DNA from: a virus
Direction: 5' to 3' (one strand)
Virus record (IMG/VR): IMGVR_UViG_3300024509_000007
Coordinates: 1-64,000 of that record
DNA length: 64,000 nucleotides
Positions 8,904 to 18,293 of the stretch are shown piece by piece. Within the stretch, counting starts at the first letter, position 1. Every line of letters starts with the position of its first letter. Under the pieces are notes generated by a model, which did no database searches, had not been told where the DNA came from, and saw nothing but the letters and a program-made list of their open reading frames with translations. A program made the translations under genes and the position numbers.

Positions 8904-9916
8904 TAAAGAACTCCTTTGCTTAATAAATTTTCATTTATTTTATTTTCATAGTTTTCAAAATTTATATTTTTTAAAACACGAATTAATCTATGGTGATATG
9001 TATGATTGTTATAAATATGTTTCTTTATTGCGTTACAACTATCTTTATATTGATCAATATTTTTTAAAACCTCTAAGACTTTATTTAAATAATTTTCTTG
9101 ATTATCTGCATATATACCAATGTCATTAAAAATAAAATCAGTATCTGTATTTTTTTGCATGACGGTTATTCCATTGCAAGAAAACACATCAAATAAAAAT
9201 TGAGGTATTCCAAAACCATATTCATAATTGTGTTTTTGATAAATTGTTGGACATACCTTTGCAGAGGCAATAACATCTTTTATTTCTTTGTTATCGACAA
9301 AGCCAAGATAATTAAATAATTGACATTTATTTTTTCCAAAAATCTTTATTGATAGTTCTTTATTTTTGAGCAAATTAAAAAATACGCTTTCAAATTCTTT
9401 AGATTTATAATTTGTGTAATTACCTACATATGATAAATCTGATATGAATTTTTCTTGTATAATAGGATTAAAACAAAGATAAATATCGCAAGCAGATGCA
9501 AAATCAAGGGTGTTAATTCCTAAATCTAGCCATTTACTCGAACATAAACTTAATGTTTTTTCTGTACAGTTTTGTAATAGTACATCTGGCTTGCCAGTTT
9601 GTTCCATCAACTCTTTAATATTTGTGTATTCTTCTTCTGTACAAAAATTTTTATTACTAATCCCATCCAATGTATAAGAACCGAGCAATATAACTTTTGT
9701 ATTATTATATTTTTTTAAACATTTTATAATTGATTTATTAATACTTGAAGTGCAACTTATAAATAAATCAGGTTCTCTTTCATAAAATGCATCAAATGCC
9801 GATTTTTGATTGTTATCCCAAAAAACAAATTCATCTCCTATATCAGAAAATATTTTTCCAATAGCTGAGAGTTTTCTATATTGCTTTCCGTTTTCTTGCT
9901 TACAAAGTATTTTCAT
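8903..9916 (-). CDS. GT-B glycosyltransferase, CgeB/DUF3880-like
   Basis: 337 residues. The C-terminal half has FNYLGFVDNKEIKDVIASAKVCP and YGFGIPQFLFDVFSCNG, the donor-nucleotide binding region of GT-B enzymes, as in spore maturation protein CgeB-like transferases. The N-terminal half has the alternating strands of the acceptor domain (DLFISCTSSINK). Overlaps the nucleotidyltransferase gene upstream by 17 bases. It probably adds a sugar activated by that neighbour, by inference from the order of genes. Confidence 0.65.
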   Translation of the reverse strand: MKILCKQENGKQYRKLSAIGKIFSDIGDEFVFWDNNQKSAFDAFYEREPDLFISCTSSINKSIIKCLKKYNNTKVILLGSYTLDGISNKNFCTEEEYTNIKELMEQTGKPDVLLQNCTEKTLSLCSSKWLDLGINTLDFASACDIYLCFNPIIQEKFISDLSYVGNYTNYKSKEFESVFFNLLKNKELSIKIFGKNKCQLFNYLGFVDNKEIKDVIASAKVCPTIYQKHNYEYGFGIPQFLFDVFSCNGITVMQKNTDTDFIFNDIGIYADNQENYLNKVLEVLKNIDQYKDSCNAIKKHIYNNHTYHHRLIRVLKNINFENYENKINENLLSKGVL

Positions 9917-10580
9917 TTTTTTTCACAAACTTCTTTGCTTTTGTTATGTCTAAATATGTATCTATTTCTACTATTTCTTCAATAAACTTTACTTTTAACT
10001 TAACTCCAAAATCTATCATTCTATTCAATATTTCAAAACCAAACCACTTGTCAGTTTTTACATCGCTAGAGATTCTTAAAAAAATGTTTTTATCTTTTTC
10101 TTTTAAAAAAACTATGTGCGCCCACTTTGGACATATTCCATAACTAAAATGTTCAGCATATCCATCTATAACATTAACTCCTACTTCAGAAGTTCTTTTG
10201 CTGTTCTTTTCAACAAGAATAAAGCTTTCCGAAAAATCAAAATTACTAAAAATAGATTTATTAAAAACAATATCGCCATAAATAATTAAACAGTCTTTGC
10301 TTACAGAATTTGATATTCCAATATTTATTGATTTGGAAACATTTGTATTTTGAAAATCTTTATTAACTATAACTTTTGGATCGTTATTTTGAAATAATAA
10401 CTTTTCTTTTTGAAATCCTAAAACTACAATTGTTTCTGTTTTTCCAAAACTTTTTTTAATTATTGATAATATTCTTGTGATTACAGTATTTTTTTCATCT
10501 ATTTTAATATTTGCTTTTGGCCCATGAGACTTCATGCGCTTTCCAATTCCGGCAGCTGGAATGATAATGCACATATCCAT
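9900..10580 (-). CDS. MobA-like sugar nucleotidyltransferase
   Basis: 226 residues. IIPAAGIGKRM at residues 6-16 is the nucleotide-binding signature (GxGxRM) of NTP transferases that make NDP-sugars or CDP-alcohols from a sugar phosphate. PKANIKID follows with the conserved lysine, and CLIIYGDIVF near residue 97 carries the metal-binding aspartate. The whole length fits a single-domain enzyme. Together with the GHMP kinase-like gene, it suggests activation of an unusual sugar, comparable with the HddA/HddC pair of heptose pathways. The exact substrate is unknown. Confidence 0.75.
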   Translation of the reverse strand: MDMCIIIPAAGIGKRMKSHGPKANIKIDEKNTVITRILSIIKKSFGKTETIVVLGFQKEKLLFQNNDPKVIVNKDFQNTNVSKSINIGISNSVSKDCLIIYGDIVFNKSIFSNFDFSESFILVEKNSKRTSEVGVNVIDGYAEHFSYGICPKWAHIVFLKEKDKNIFLRISSDVKTDKWFGFEILNRMIDFGVKLKVKFIEEIVEIDTYLDITKAKKFVKKNENTL

Positions 10581-11230
10581 TATTGCTTCACCAAATAAAG
10601 TTTTTCTGTAAATCTATGGCAAAGAAAGTTATCTCCTATAATTGATAACGGAGTTCTTTCTTTTTGAAAAAGATTATAAGGTTTAATGCTTTCTATAACT
10701 AAACGATTTGTAAAAAAATTGCATTCATTTGATTCTTCATCTGAAGAAAATGATTTTTTATAATTAGTAAATTTATAACCATTTTTTGATAATTCTTCAT
10801 TGTTTGAATAACACGATCCAACTATATAACTGCCATTATTTAAAATGGACGATGCCTTTTTTAAAAAATCTGGATAAAAAATAACATTTGGTTCAAAAAA
10901 ACCACAAATATCATATTTATTTAAATATGTATACATAATATAATTTTTAACAGCATTTTTTTTATTGTCACACATTTTAATAAGTATTAGTTTAATATTA
11001 TTAAAAATACCTTTTGTTAGAACAAACCCTTCTTCAGTTTCTTCTATTTCAATATTTCCCATTAGATCAATAATGTTATCATCAACATCAGATGAAATAT
11101 CTGTATCTATTAAATATAGATCTGTTTTTTTATTAGATGCCAATGATAAACTTTGTATAAAATCTTTTATAAAAGCATATCGTTGTTCTAAACAGACAAG
11201 TATTCCTATGCTTGTTTCATCGAAGGACAT
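10580..11230 (-). CDS. GT-A glycosyltransferase-like protein
   Basis: 216 residues. IGILVCLEQRYAFIKDFIQSL and LYLIDTD form the first strands of a GT-A fold, and YDICGFFEPNVIFYPDFLKKASSIL is the middle region that in family 2 enzymes surrounds the DxD site, here FEPN. Its stop codon coincides with the last base of the next start. Likely an active or accessory transferase of the cluster. Confidence 0.5.
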   Translation of the reverse strand: MSFDETSIGILVCLEQRYAFIKDFIQSLSLASNKKTDLYLIDTDISSDVDDNIIDLMGNIEIEETEEGFVLTKGIFNNIKLILIKMCDNKKNAVKNYIMYTYLNKYDICGFFEPNVIFYPDFLKKASSILNNGSYIVGSCYSNNEELSKNGYKFTNYKKSFSSDEESNECNFFTNRLVIESIKPYNLFQKERTPLSIIGDNFLCHRFTEKLYLVKQ

Positions 11231-12036
11231 ATATCTTTAATATCCTGCACTAAGTGTGTTAAATTTTGATCTTTAGCAAGGAAATCTATTTTATCTGAAA
11301 TAAAAGAAAATTTGATATTGTTTTCTTCGTTTATGGCATCTTTGTTACCGCCAAATATATTAAAGCATTTATTTTGAAATAATGCTCCATTGTCTTTCTC
11401 TGCTTTTAAGAATATAAAACGATTTAATTTTTCATTAATGCTAAAATCAATAGATTGAACATAATCAATAGGTATTTCAAAACCGCTAAAAAATACAGCA
11501 GAGAAAACGGACTTAGATTTTTCAACTATTTCATCTATGCCATCTTTATATGAAAATTCATCATGTACCATTTGTTTTACAAACCATTTAACATTACATT
11601 CAATTGGTTTGATGGCGTTCATTAATGCCCCTATTTTTATTGGGCATTTCTTTTCTAAAATAAAATGTATACACTCAAATTGAGTGTTTTGATTTAAAGC
11701 AGATTTAAATGTTTTAATTACATCATCTATGTTATTAGACTCTTCTTTTAAAATGATTAAACATGTAATTCTTGTTGTTATATCTTTTCTAACTTTTTGT
11801 ATTTTTTGTTCTAATGTTAGATCTTTTCCCCAAGGATCTCTCCTAATAGCCATGCACAATCTATTCTTAATTACATAAAATTTATCTGTTTCATCTTCAG
11901 CTTCAATAATTTCACACCCAGCATTTTTAAACTTTTCTAAATTTCCGTATTTGCATCCAGTCTGGGTATTTCCATATTTATCAGAAAATACACAATACTT
12001 ACAAGCTGTGTCCATAAACTTATCATTTTCGCTCAA
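11206..12036 (-). CDS. Protein with N-terminal cysteine cluster and glycosyltransferase-like body
   Basis: 276 residues. The first 70 residues contain five cysteines (CKYCVFSDKYGNTQTGC, then NAGC and RLCMAI), a spacing that could bind zinc or an iron-sulphur centre. Residues about 88-200 (ITCLIILKEESNNIDDVIKTFKSALNQ, then AVFFSGFEIP) look like a GT-A fold. It overlaps both neighbours and is part of the glycan cluster. The combination is not one I recognise. Confidence 0.5.
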   Translation of the reverse strand: MSENDKFMDTACKYCVFSDKYGNTQTGCKYGNLEKFKNAGCEIIEAEDETDKFYVIKNRLCMAIRRDPWGKDLTLEQKIQKVRKDITTRITCLIILKEESNNIDDVIKTFKSALNQNTQFECIHFILEKKCPIKIGALMNAIKPIECNVKWFVKQMVHDEFSYKDGIDEIVEKSKSVFSAVFFSGFEIPIDYVQSIDFSINEKLNRFIFLKAEKDNGALFQNKCFNIFGGNKDAINEENNIKFSFISDKIDFLAKDQNLTHLVQDIKDICPSMKQA

Positions 12037-12512
12037 GGTCTTTCTCCTTCTATAACAACATAATGCTCAATAAATTTAATGTTTTTAATACTTAATCCAA
12101 GATTGTTGAATTTTTCTTTTATAGAATCAATAGTTAAACAAGCTTTCTTAACATCCCATCCTTCTATACATTTTCCATAAATAATTTCTTGGGCTTTTCC
12201 GTATTCGATTTGCCCTGTATATATTCTTCTTGCAACAGAAACTATATCTGTAAAGCCAATTTTTAATAATCCTTTGTGAGCAAGTTTAGAAATCCATTGT
12301 GTTAATACAGAATCAATTTTATTATATGAAACATAGTCAATAACATTCATGGCAATTATTTCTTCTGCTTCATTATCTTCTAAGTGTTGTTCTAAAATAG
12401 TTGGATTGCCTTCAACTATTAATGGATAGTCTTCTTTTGTTGCGGTAGGATCAATATTTAAATATCCATTTTTAGCTAAATGTTTTTGATTTATCAAAAG
12501 ATTTACTTTCAT
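12033..12512 (-). CDS. Small SAM-methyltransferase-like protein, possibly degenerate
   Basis: 159 residues from the ATG at 12512, which has a GGTGGGA ribosome site; an ATG four codons earlier is possible. EEIIAMNVIDYVSYNKIDSVLTQWISKLAHKGLLKIGF matches the second half of class I methyltransferases, where the strand after the EHV motif and the later KPGG turn lie. The usual glycine-rich SAM loop at the N-terminus is missing, so it may be a truncated or non-catalytic relative. Flanked by glycosyltransferase genes. Confidence 0.45.
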   Translation of the reverse strand: MKVNLLINQKHLAKNGYLNIDPTATKEDYPLIVEGNPTILEQHLEDNEAEEIIAMNVIDYVSYNKIDSVLTQWISKLAHKGLLKIGFTDIVSVARRIYTGQIEYGKAQEIIYGKCIEGWDVKKACLTIDSIKEKFNNLGLSIKNIKFIEHYVVIEGERP

Positions 12513-13342
12513 ATGTTTTCCCACCAGTTCTTTTTAATTTCATTTTTAAATAAGATATCCCAACTATTTAAATAATTATCAAAAGAAAACTTATTAACAA
12601 TAGTAGATCTTGCATTATTACAAATAGCCATTAAATGTTCTTTAGAAGATATTACTTTTTCACATATAGTTTTCATTTGTTTAAAATCTTCGCATAAAAA
12701 TCCATTTTCTCCATGAATAATAATTTTTTCATTTTCTTTTGTTTTAAACGCAATTGGACAACAAGCCGAAGACATTGCTTCTAACATAGATAATGACATT
12801 TTTTCATTTTTAGAAAAATTTAAATAAACAATGCCTGTCTTATATATATTTAAAAGATCTTTAAAATTTCTTCTATTTTTATTATCTAGCATAAGAAAAT
12901 TTAAATTTGATGTTACATAATTGATCTCATTATGATTTACTTCTGATTTTCCATTTATATAGAAAAAAAGATTTGTTTTTTTAGAGTCTGGTATAAACAG
13001 ATTTGTATCTATAGACAAGTCATTTAAAAACTTAGTATTTTGTATTCCTAAATAAAAAGATAAATAATCATTCATTCCAGTAAAACTTAAAAATAAATCA
13101 AATGCATATTCATTTAAACTATAAAAACATTCTTCGTAATTTTGTAAAAGGTATATGTTGTCTGGTTTGTTTCTAAAATCTTTGTTCCAAGGTTCTTTGT
13201 TTTTTCTTGGTAATACATAAAAATTGTGATTCGTTTTTGCTAAATCAAACAATATTCTTTCATCATATAATTCAGTCAATATATTAAGAGTTTGTTTGTT
13301 CTCTCTTAATTTCCAAACTATAGCATTAATTTGATTAGGCAT
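12509..13342 (-). CDS. GT4-like glycosyltransferase
   Basis: 277 residues. FSKNEKMSLSMLEAMSSACCPIAFKTKENEKIIIHGENGFLC (about 186-230) is the C-terminal donor-site region of family 4 transferases, with E-x7-E represented by EKMSLSMLE. The N-terminal domain is shorter than usual for the family. It is preceded by a 55-base gap that contains a GGCGGAG ribosome site, so it may begin a transcript segment downstream of the PhoH gene. Confidence 0.7.
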   Translation of the reverse strand: MPNQINAIVWKLRENKQTLNILTELYDERILFDLAKTNHNFYVLPRKNKEPWNKDFRNKPDNIYLLQNYEECFYSLNEYAFDLFLSFTGMNDYLSFYLGIQNTKFLNDLSIDTNLFIPDSKKTNLFFYINGKSEVNHNEINYVTSNLNFLMLDNKNRRNFKDLLNIYKTGIVYLNFSKNEKMSLSMLEAMSSACCPIAFKTKENEKIIIHGENGFLCEDFKQMKTICEKVISSKEHLMAICNNARSTIVNKFSFDNYLNSWDILFKNEIKKNWWENI

Positions 13343-13397
13343 AACATCTCCGCCACAATAGTTTTAATATTGTAGCAAGTGTCTTACCTAAATCAAA
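13343..13397 (-). promoter_or_regulatory. Short gap with small hairpin and ribosome site
   Basis: On the reverse strand this gap reads ACAATA, a 7-base loop, TATTGT (about 13355-13373), followed by GGCGGAG before the ATG of the downstream transferase. It could be a weak terminator after PhoH or a promoter; a TACAAT hexamer is present. Evidence is only the pattern. Confidence 0.3.
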
Positions 13398-14132
13398 TCA
13401 TTCTCCAATTTTTTCTATGATATATCTTACTAAGCCATGTCTTTGAACATCTTCCGATGTTAAAAAAACTTTTGAAATTTCTGGATGATCTAATTTTTTT
13501 ATTATCCAATCTAAAGGATTTCCGTCATTGTGTGGCAAATCACTTTGGCTTTTATCGCCACAAACAATCATTTTTGAATTTAAACCCAATCTAGTTAAAA
13601 ACATCTTTACTTGTTTTTTAGTAGCATTTTGTGCTTCATCTAATATTATAAAAGAGTTATGGAAAGTTCTTCCTCTCATAGTCTCTAGTGGACAAACTTC
13701 TATTGCTCCAGACTCTTTTAATTTTTTAATTTCGTTTTTACTTATAAAATCAGAAAATGAGTCAAAAATAGGAACCATAAAAGGATCTGTTTTTTGCTCA
13801 ATATCTCCTGGCAAATAACCTAATCCATCGCCACATTCAACTATAGGTCTACTGACAATAATTTTATCTGTTTTACCGTCTAATAAATAACCGATGGCTA
13901 CACCACAAGACAAATAGCTTTTCCCAGTTCCAGCTGGGCCTGTACAAATTGTAAGAGTCGATTGATTTATAGCATCAAAAAATATGCTTTGATTTGGTGT
14001 TTTAGGCTTTATTCTTTTTTTATTTGTTACATCCTTATTTCTTTCTTCTTTCCAATTTTCTTCTTTTTGTTTATCCTTTTCCTCTTGATTTACAAAGTCT
14101 TTCCACTTAACGATTTTCTTTCTATTGCCCAT
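13398..14132 (-). CDS. phoH: PhoH-family ATPase
   Basis: 244 residues. Walker A TGPAGTGKS at about 64-72, Walker B FIILDEAQN at about 164-172, and LTRLGLNSKMIVCGDKSQ, the sensor region typical of PhoH. PhoH proteins are P-loop ATPases related to the helicase domain of superfamily 1 and are very common in phages; a role in RNA or phosphate-starvation metabolism is proposed but unproved. The charged N-terminal 40 residues are an extension. The start overlaps the end of the upstream glycosyltransferase gene by about 43 bases. Confidence 0.92.
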   Translation of the reverse strand: MGNRKKIVKWKDFVNQEEKDKQKEENWKEERNKDVTNKKRIKPKTPNQSIFFDAINQSTLTICTGPAGTGKSYLSCGVAIGYLLDGKTDKIIVSRPIVECGDGLGYLPGDIEQKTDPFMVPIFDSFSDFISKNEIKKLKESGAIEVCPLETMRGRTFHNSFIILDEAQNATKKQVKMFLTRLGLNSKMIVCGDKSQSDLPHNDGNPLDWIIKKLDHPEISKVFLTSEDVQRHGLVRYIIEKIGE

Positions 14133-15217
14133 TTTATATTCTCTGCAAGTATTTTGCCGATTTCGGCATGGGAAAATGAAAAAGACTTATTTATACCGTT
14201 TTCTGACTTTTTTAGTCTGTCGTTTTCATTTGTGTAAGCCTCTCTCATAAATTTTCTGGTTTTTGATATATCTAGTTGCCACCAGATTTCATCCCCACGC
14301 CATATGTCGTGTCTATCCTTAATCATATCAAATACTTGTGATTCAATGACGGGTATCATCCAACCACAACTATCATCCATATAATCTAAATACCCCGAAG
14401 AGGCTGGTACAATTGGGGTTTTTCCAAAACACATAGCTTCAAATGCTGGTATTGACCAAGCTTCACCATGAGATGTTTGTACAAAACAATCTGAGTTATA
14501 GTGTATTGAACATATTTCTTCTTCTGAAAGTCTTGTGTTTATTAAAGCTACTTCTGGTAAATAATTAATTTTTAAAGATGTTGCTATTTTATCGCAAAAA
14601 GAGAAGAATTCTTCTTGAGAACAATTAGTTTTAACTAATAAGCAAACATTTTCATCTTTAGAAAATTCTAAAAAATAAGACATTAATAAGGAAGCAAAGT
14701 TTTTTCTACGATTAAACTCACTTATAGTATAAAAAATAAACTTATTATTATTCTTAATTGGTTCCATAAATTTGGGAATTTTATATGAAGTAAAATATTT
14801 ATCCGTGTTTGTTGCATGAGGTACTATTTTTATATCGTTTTTAACACCGCTTTTTATACATGCATCATTCATTTGTTTATTAAAAACAAATACAGAATCC
14901 ATGCAATTTAAATTGTCTTGCCATCCAGAACCTTTAAAATTATCGGTTTCATACGCAAACATACCTATATTACAATAGCTAGAAACATATTGCATATGAT
15001 TTGGTAGTGTATGCTGAATAATTACATCAATATTATTAGGTTCTTTTTTTTCTATGTTTTCTATATCTTCTGGTATTTTTTCTAAGTTTCTTTTATCAAA
15101 AATCAATGGTCTACAAAAAGTATTTATACCAATAGTATTTAGGCTTCTAATATATTCAATAGCAGCTTTTGCATAACCAGTAGCGGATCTATAATCACTA
15201 ATATACAGAACATTCAT
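14090..15217 (-). CDS. GT4 glycosyltransferase
   Basis: 375 residues with both GT-B domains. The N-terminus (NVLYISDYRSATGYAKAAIEYI) is the acceptor domain start with its glycine-rich loop. HGEAWSIPAFEAMCFGKTPIVP near residue 250 is the E-x7-E donor signature. Retaining enzymes of this family transfer a sugar from an NDP or UDP donor. Its stop lies inside the PhoH gene and its start overlaps the stop of the upstream GT4 gene by four bases, so the two transferases are coupled. Confidence 0.85.
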   Translation of the reverse strand: MNVLYISDYRSATGYAKAAIEYIRSLNTIGINTFCRPLIFDKRNLEKIPEDIENIEKKEPNNIDVIIQHTLPNHMQYVSSYCNIGMFAYETDNFKGSGWQDNLNCMDSVFVFNKQMNDACIKSGVKNDIKIVPHATNTDKYFTSYKIPKFMEPIKNNNKFIFYTISEFNRRKNFASLLMSYFLEFSKDENVCLLVKTNCSQEEFFSFCDKIATSLKINYLPEVALINTRLSEEEICSIHYNSDCFVQTSHGEAWSIPAFEAMCFGKTPIVPASSGYLDYMDDSCGWMIPVIESQVFDMIKDRHDIWRGDEIWWQLDISKTRKFMREAYTNENDRLKKSENGINKSFSFSHAEIGKILAENIKWAIERKSLSGKTL

Positions 15218-16773
15218 TTAGAAACTCTCATTTCTTCCCAATGATTAATAGATTCTCTTAATTTATTTAAAAAAGCAATTATTGATTCTCTATCTGTTTT
15301 CATTCTGTTCTTTTCAAATTTGTTAAATAATTTTCTTTTAAAATCAAATTTTACTTTTTCAATTTTTTTTGATTTTACTGATAAAATGTTTTCAAATGCT
15401 GCGTCAATAAATTCGTTATCTTCTAATTTAGAGTAATTAAAATTTTTTGCCACTATATTTATCTTTGGCGAATTCCAATTTTTTGCTGGTTTTAACTTTG
15501 ATATAGTGTTTATCCAAACATTAGCGGATTTATTATAACTGTAATTATCTCTTGCTGTAGATGCTATCTCAAATCGCTTTCTACTTCTTAAGAACTCTGG
15601 CAAAAGAATTAGATCTTTTAGTTTATTTGCTAAATCTATTTTATCTGGATTAGCTATTCCACGATGTGTTTCACTTTCAACGCTTAAAGAATAGTTTATT
15701 GGTGTTGCTAATATAGTTTCTGGCATATCTTGCATTGCAGAGTAGTTAACGCAAAAAACTGGCACACCACAATATGCAGCTTCTACCTGTGGCATTCCAA
15801 AACCTTCGCATATAGAATATTGAACTAAGCAATCAAATCCATTGTATATTTTTGCCATAGATTCTTTAGAGATTCCATTTTTTGTTCCTGCTGTAAAACA
15901 TGACTGATTTTTACAATTTAAACAATAAATACAATTACCCTTCCATACAGATGGGAAAAAATAATTACATTCCTCACAAAGATATGTAAAAAATATTCTG
16001 TTTGAAACTCCTGACTCTATCAACATTCTTGGTATGTTCCAACCAAGGTCTGGATAAGATGTATGTAGATATAAATATGTTTTAGATGCGATCTCTATAG
16101 GTAATAGAGATAACAGTCTATTAAATGCAAAAACCAGATCTGGAAAAAGTTTTCTTTTTTGGTTCCTCATTACAGAACCAATTACAAAAGAATCTTCTGG
16201 TAAACCTAATTCAAGCTTTAATTCTTTTGGATTATCAAAAGGAACAAAACAGTCATCTGCTGAAGGAGATGCTATATCAATAACATTGATTTCTGGATAA
16301 TTAGATAATAGTTTTTTTGCCCATATAGAATATGTAAGTATAGCATCGGCACAAGAATATAAAGATATCCACTCTTTTGTTTGTCCAATGCCATCAACTG
16401 GTGGCATATATACCCAATTATAGTATTCTCGTAATGGAGAATCAGATATAAAAGAATCCATCCACGGATCTCTAAAAGAAATAACCGTGTTTGGTTTAAA
16501 GTCTAAAAGAACATTTTCAAAAACATATTTACCAAAAACATTTTCTTGATCGGATAAAAATACAGATAATTGTTCATCTGACATATTAGCAGGAACAGCT
16601 GGATATATTTTCCAAGGTACAGTTTCATCTACCTTGTCTGTATAGCTAGATATTTCTGCTATTTCAAATTGATTTGTACTATACAAACGAGTAAGAATCT
16701 CCTTGCCATAAACAGAATATCCCGTGTTTAAAGATGTGCTATCATTGACAAGGAGAATCTTATATTTTGACAT
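15214..16773 (-). CDS. GT4 glycosyltransferase with an inserted zinc knuckle
   Basis: 519 residues. The N-terminal YKILLVNDSTSLNTGYSVYGKEIL and the donor motif CEGFGMPQVEAAYCGVP (about 322-338) define a family 4 transferase. Between them, at about 266-292, five cysteines are spaced CEEC-x10-CIYCLNC followed by one more, a zinc-ribbon-like insertion unusual inside a transferase. The C-terminal 100 residues are basic and helical and could bind a partner or nucleic acid. It begins one base after the SSB stop. Confidence 0.8.
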   Translation of the reverse strand: MSKYKILLVNDSTSLNTGYSVYGKEILTRLYSTNQFEIAEISSYTDKVDETVPWKIYPAVPANMSDEQLSVFLSDQENVFGKYVFENVLLDFKPNTVISFRDPWMDSFISDSPLREYYNWVYMPPVDGIGQTKEWISLYSCADAILTYSIWAKKLLSNYPEINVIDIASPSADDCFVPFDNPKELKLELGLPEDSFVIGSVMRNQKRKLFPDLVFAFNRLLSLLPIEIASKTYLYLHTSYPDLGWNIPRMLIESGVSNRIFFTYLCEECNYFFPSVWKGNCIYCLNCKNQSCFTAGTKNGISKESMAKIYNGFDCLVQYSICEGFGMPQVEAAYCGVPVFCVNYSAMQDMPETILATPINYSLSVESETHRGIANPDKIDLANKLKDLILLPEFLRSRKRFEIASTARDNYSYNKSANVWINTISKLKPAKNWNSPKINIVAKNFNYSKLEDNEFIDAAFENILSVKSKKIEKVKFDFKRKLFNKFEKNRMKTDRESIIAFLNKLRESINHWEEMRVSK

Positions 16774-16774
16774 T

Positions 16775-17158
16775 TTAGATTGGGTATCCTACTGGATCTT
16801 GAAAGAAAGAGTCTTCTTCTTTTTCGTGCTTATTAGTTGGTGCTGGCCAATGAAACCTAGTTACTACAAATTTAATTCTATTTCTTTTCATGCCAGTAGT
16901 TTCATCTTTCCATGAATCACTCTTGGCAAATGTTTGAACTAGAATTCTAGAACCTTTAGAAAAGTTCTTATTAATTAATTCAGCTGTTTTATCCCAAGCT
17001 TCACAATCAATATAGGCAGTTCCCTTTTTATCGCCTTTTTCTCTTTTGTATGGAGGATTAACCGCCAATGTAAAGTTTACAACTACTTCACCGCTACTTG
17101 TTTGCACAAGCTTTGGATCACGAACAAAATTGCCAAGAAAAATACACTCGTTCATCAA
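16775..17158 (-). CDS. ssb: Single-stranded DNA-binding protein
   Basis: 127 residues. An OB-fold with the bacterial SSB pattern: MNECIFLGNFVRDPKL, then VVNFTLAVNPP, then DCEAWDKTAELINKNFSKGSRILVQTFAKSDSW. It coats single strands at the replication fork. The C-terminus is short and acidic (KHEKEEDSFFQDPVGYPI) but lacks the classic DDIPF tail, so partner recognition may differ. It lies 7 bases downstream of the polymerase C-terminal fragment, fitting one replication operon. Confidence 0.9.
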   Translation of the reverse strand: MMNECIFLGNFVRDPKLVQTSSGEVVVNFTLAVNPPYKREKGDKKGTAYIDCEAWDKTAELINKNFSKGSRILVQTFAKSDSWKDETTGMKRNRIKFVVTRFHWPAPTNKHEKEEDSFFQDPVGYPI

Positions 17159-17165
17159 AAACTCC

Positions 17166-18293
17166 TTAAAGTTGGTTAATGTCCTTTAAAACCATAGCAT
17201 CTGTTTTGCGATCACGATCAACACGAATCAAAACAGTATTTCCTACAAATACTTTATCTAGATGCATTTCGTAAGCATCTGGAAATATTATAGCATTGTC
17301 TATTTTACAAGAAGAATCGGATACAGTTAATCTAGCCATTCTTCTACCAGGATCTTTTCCATTTTTTGTAACTATTTCTTTAACATCTAATATTTCAACT
17401 GACAATACCATAAATCCAGTTTTACCAAAATAAAATTCTTTGCATGTTGTATTAGCAGATTGATTTTCTATTCCATCCGTTAATGAACATGATAGTGCTA
17501 TGCCAAGATTTTCTCTTTCTGACCAAACTTTCCAAGATATTGGATCATTATATTCAGTTGGAGGATTTTCTAACATATTATATAAATCAGATGTTAATGA
17601 AATACGATTTTTATTACTGCATCCACCACCTTCTTTTTTAGGTTTTGATAAAGCTAAAATGCATTCTTTAAGATTTTTTGTTTCTTTGCAATTTTCTTTA
17701 ATCCATTCTTTTTCTTTTTCTGTTAATTGATTCCAAGTTTCTAATTCAGATATAAGTTTTTGTCTATACTCGCCACACCAATCAAAACCGCCGACAGCAA
17801 TAACTTTTGCTACTGATGTAGAAGAAATAGAGTCTGAACAATAAATTAAAAATTTAATCCAACTATCTATTTTTTCAGATTGAGAATTGAAGCAAGAAAT
17901 AAGTTTACTTATTTGTGAAGTACCTATTCCTTTTATATCGGACAAGCCAAACCAAATAGATTCCCCATCAGTATAAAAGTTTGACTTTAACATTCTGATA
18001 TCTGGAGGATATACATTTATATTATAAAGCTTTGCATTGTCTATTAGATCGGCAACTTCTTGAGAGCTATCAGCTTTATCTTTTGCGTAAAAAAGCCAAC
18101 TCGTAAAAAATTGTACTGGGAAATGACTTTTTAAATAAGCTGTATCATATCCAGTAAAGCCATAGGCGGAACTGTGACTGTTTGATACCGCAATTCCATT
18201 CGCATAAAAGATATGTTCTTCATTATCAACTTCAATATCTAATGTTTCAATAATTCCTATTTTTTTAATTGACACGATTGATTCAGGCTGCAT
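17166..18293 (-). CDS. dnaE: DNA polymerase III alpha, C-terminal fragment fused to the C-half of a split intein
   Basis: 375 residues. Residues 1-38 are the intein C-half: a strand TLDIEV, then EHIFYANGIAVSN (blocks F and G), ending in the Ser-Asn where asparagine cyclisation would occur. The next residue is serine (+1 nucleophile), and SHSSAYGF then continues DnaE exactly where the middle fragment stops (FNK|SHS, as in bacterial FNKSHSAAY). Residues 39-375 cover the rest of the fingers and beta-binding regions and an OB domain near the end (MVLSVEILDVKEIV, then VGNTVLIRVDRD). The start has an AAGGA ribosome site and overlaps the endonuclease gene. Confidence 0.9.
   Translation of the reverse strand: MQPESIVSIKKIGIIETLDIEVDNEEHIFYANGIAVSNSHSSAYGFTGYDTAYLKSHFPVQFFTSWLFYAKDKADSSQEVADLIDNAKLYNINVYPPDIRMLKSNFYTDGESIWFGLSDIKGIGTSQISKLISCFNSQSEKIDSWIKFLIYCSDSISSTSVAKVIAVGGFDWCGEYRQKLISELETWNQLTEKEKEWIKENCKETKNLKECILALSKPKKEGGGCSNKNRISLTSDLYNMLENPPTEYNDPISWKVWSERENLGIALSCSLTDGIENQSANTTCKEFYFGKTGFMVLSVEILDVKEIVTKNGKDPGRRMARLTVSDSSCKIDNAIIFPDAYEMHLDKVFVGNTVLIRVDRDRKTDAMVLKDINQL
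18180..18293 (-). other. Split intein, C-terminal half
   Basis: 38 codons. Key residues: tyrosine-alanine-asparagine-glycine turn (YANG), terminal Ser-Asn, with the extein serine at +1. The penultimate histidine of most inteins is serine here, as some cyanobacterial and phage split inteins also vary at this place. The short N-terminal lead (MQPESIVSIKK) resembles the C-halves of phage gp41-type split inteins. Confidence 0.85.
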
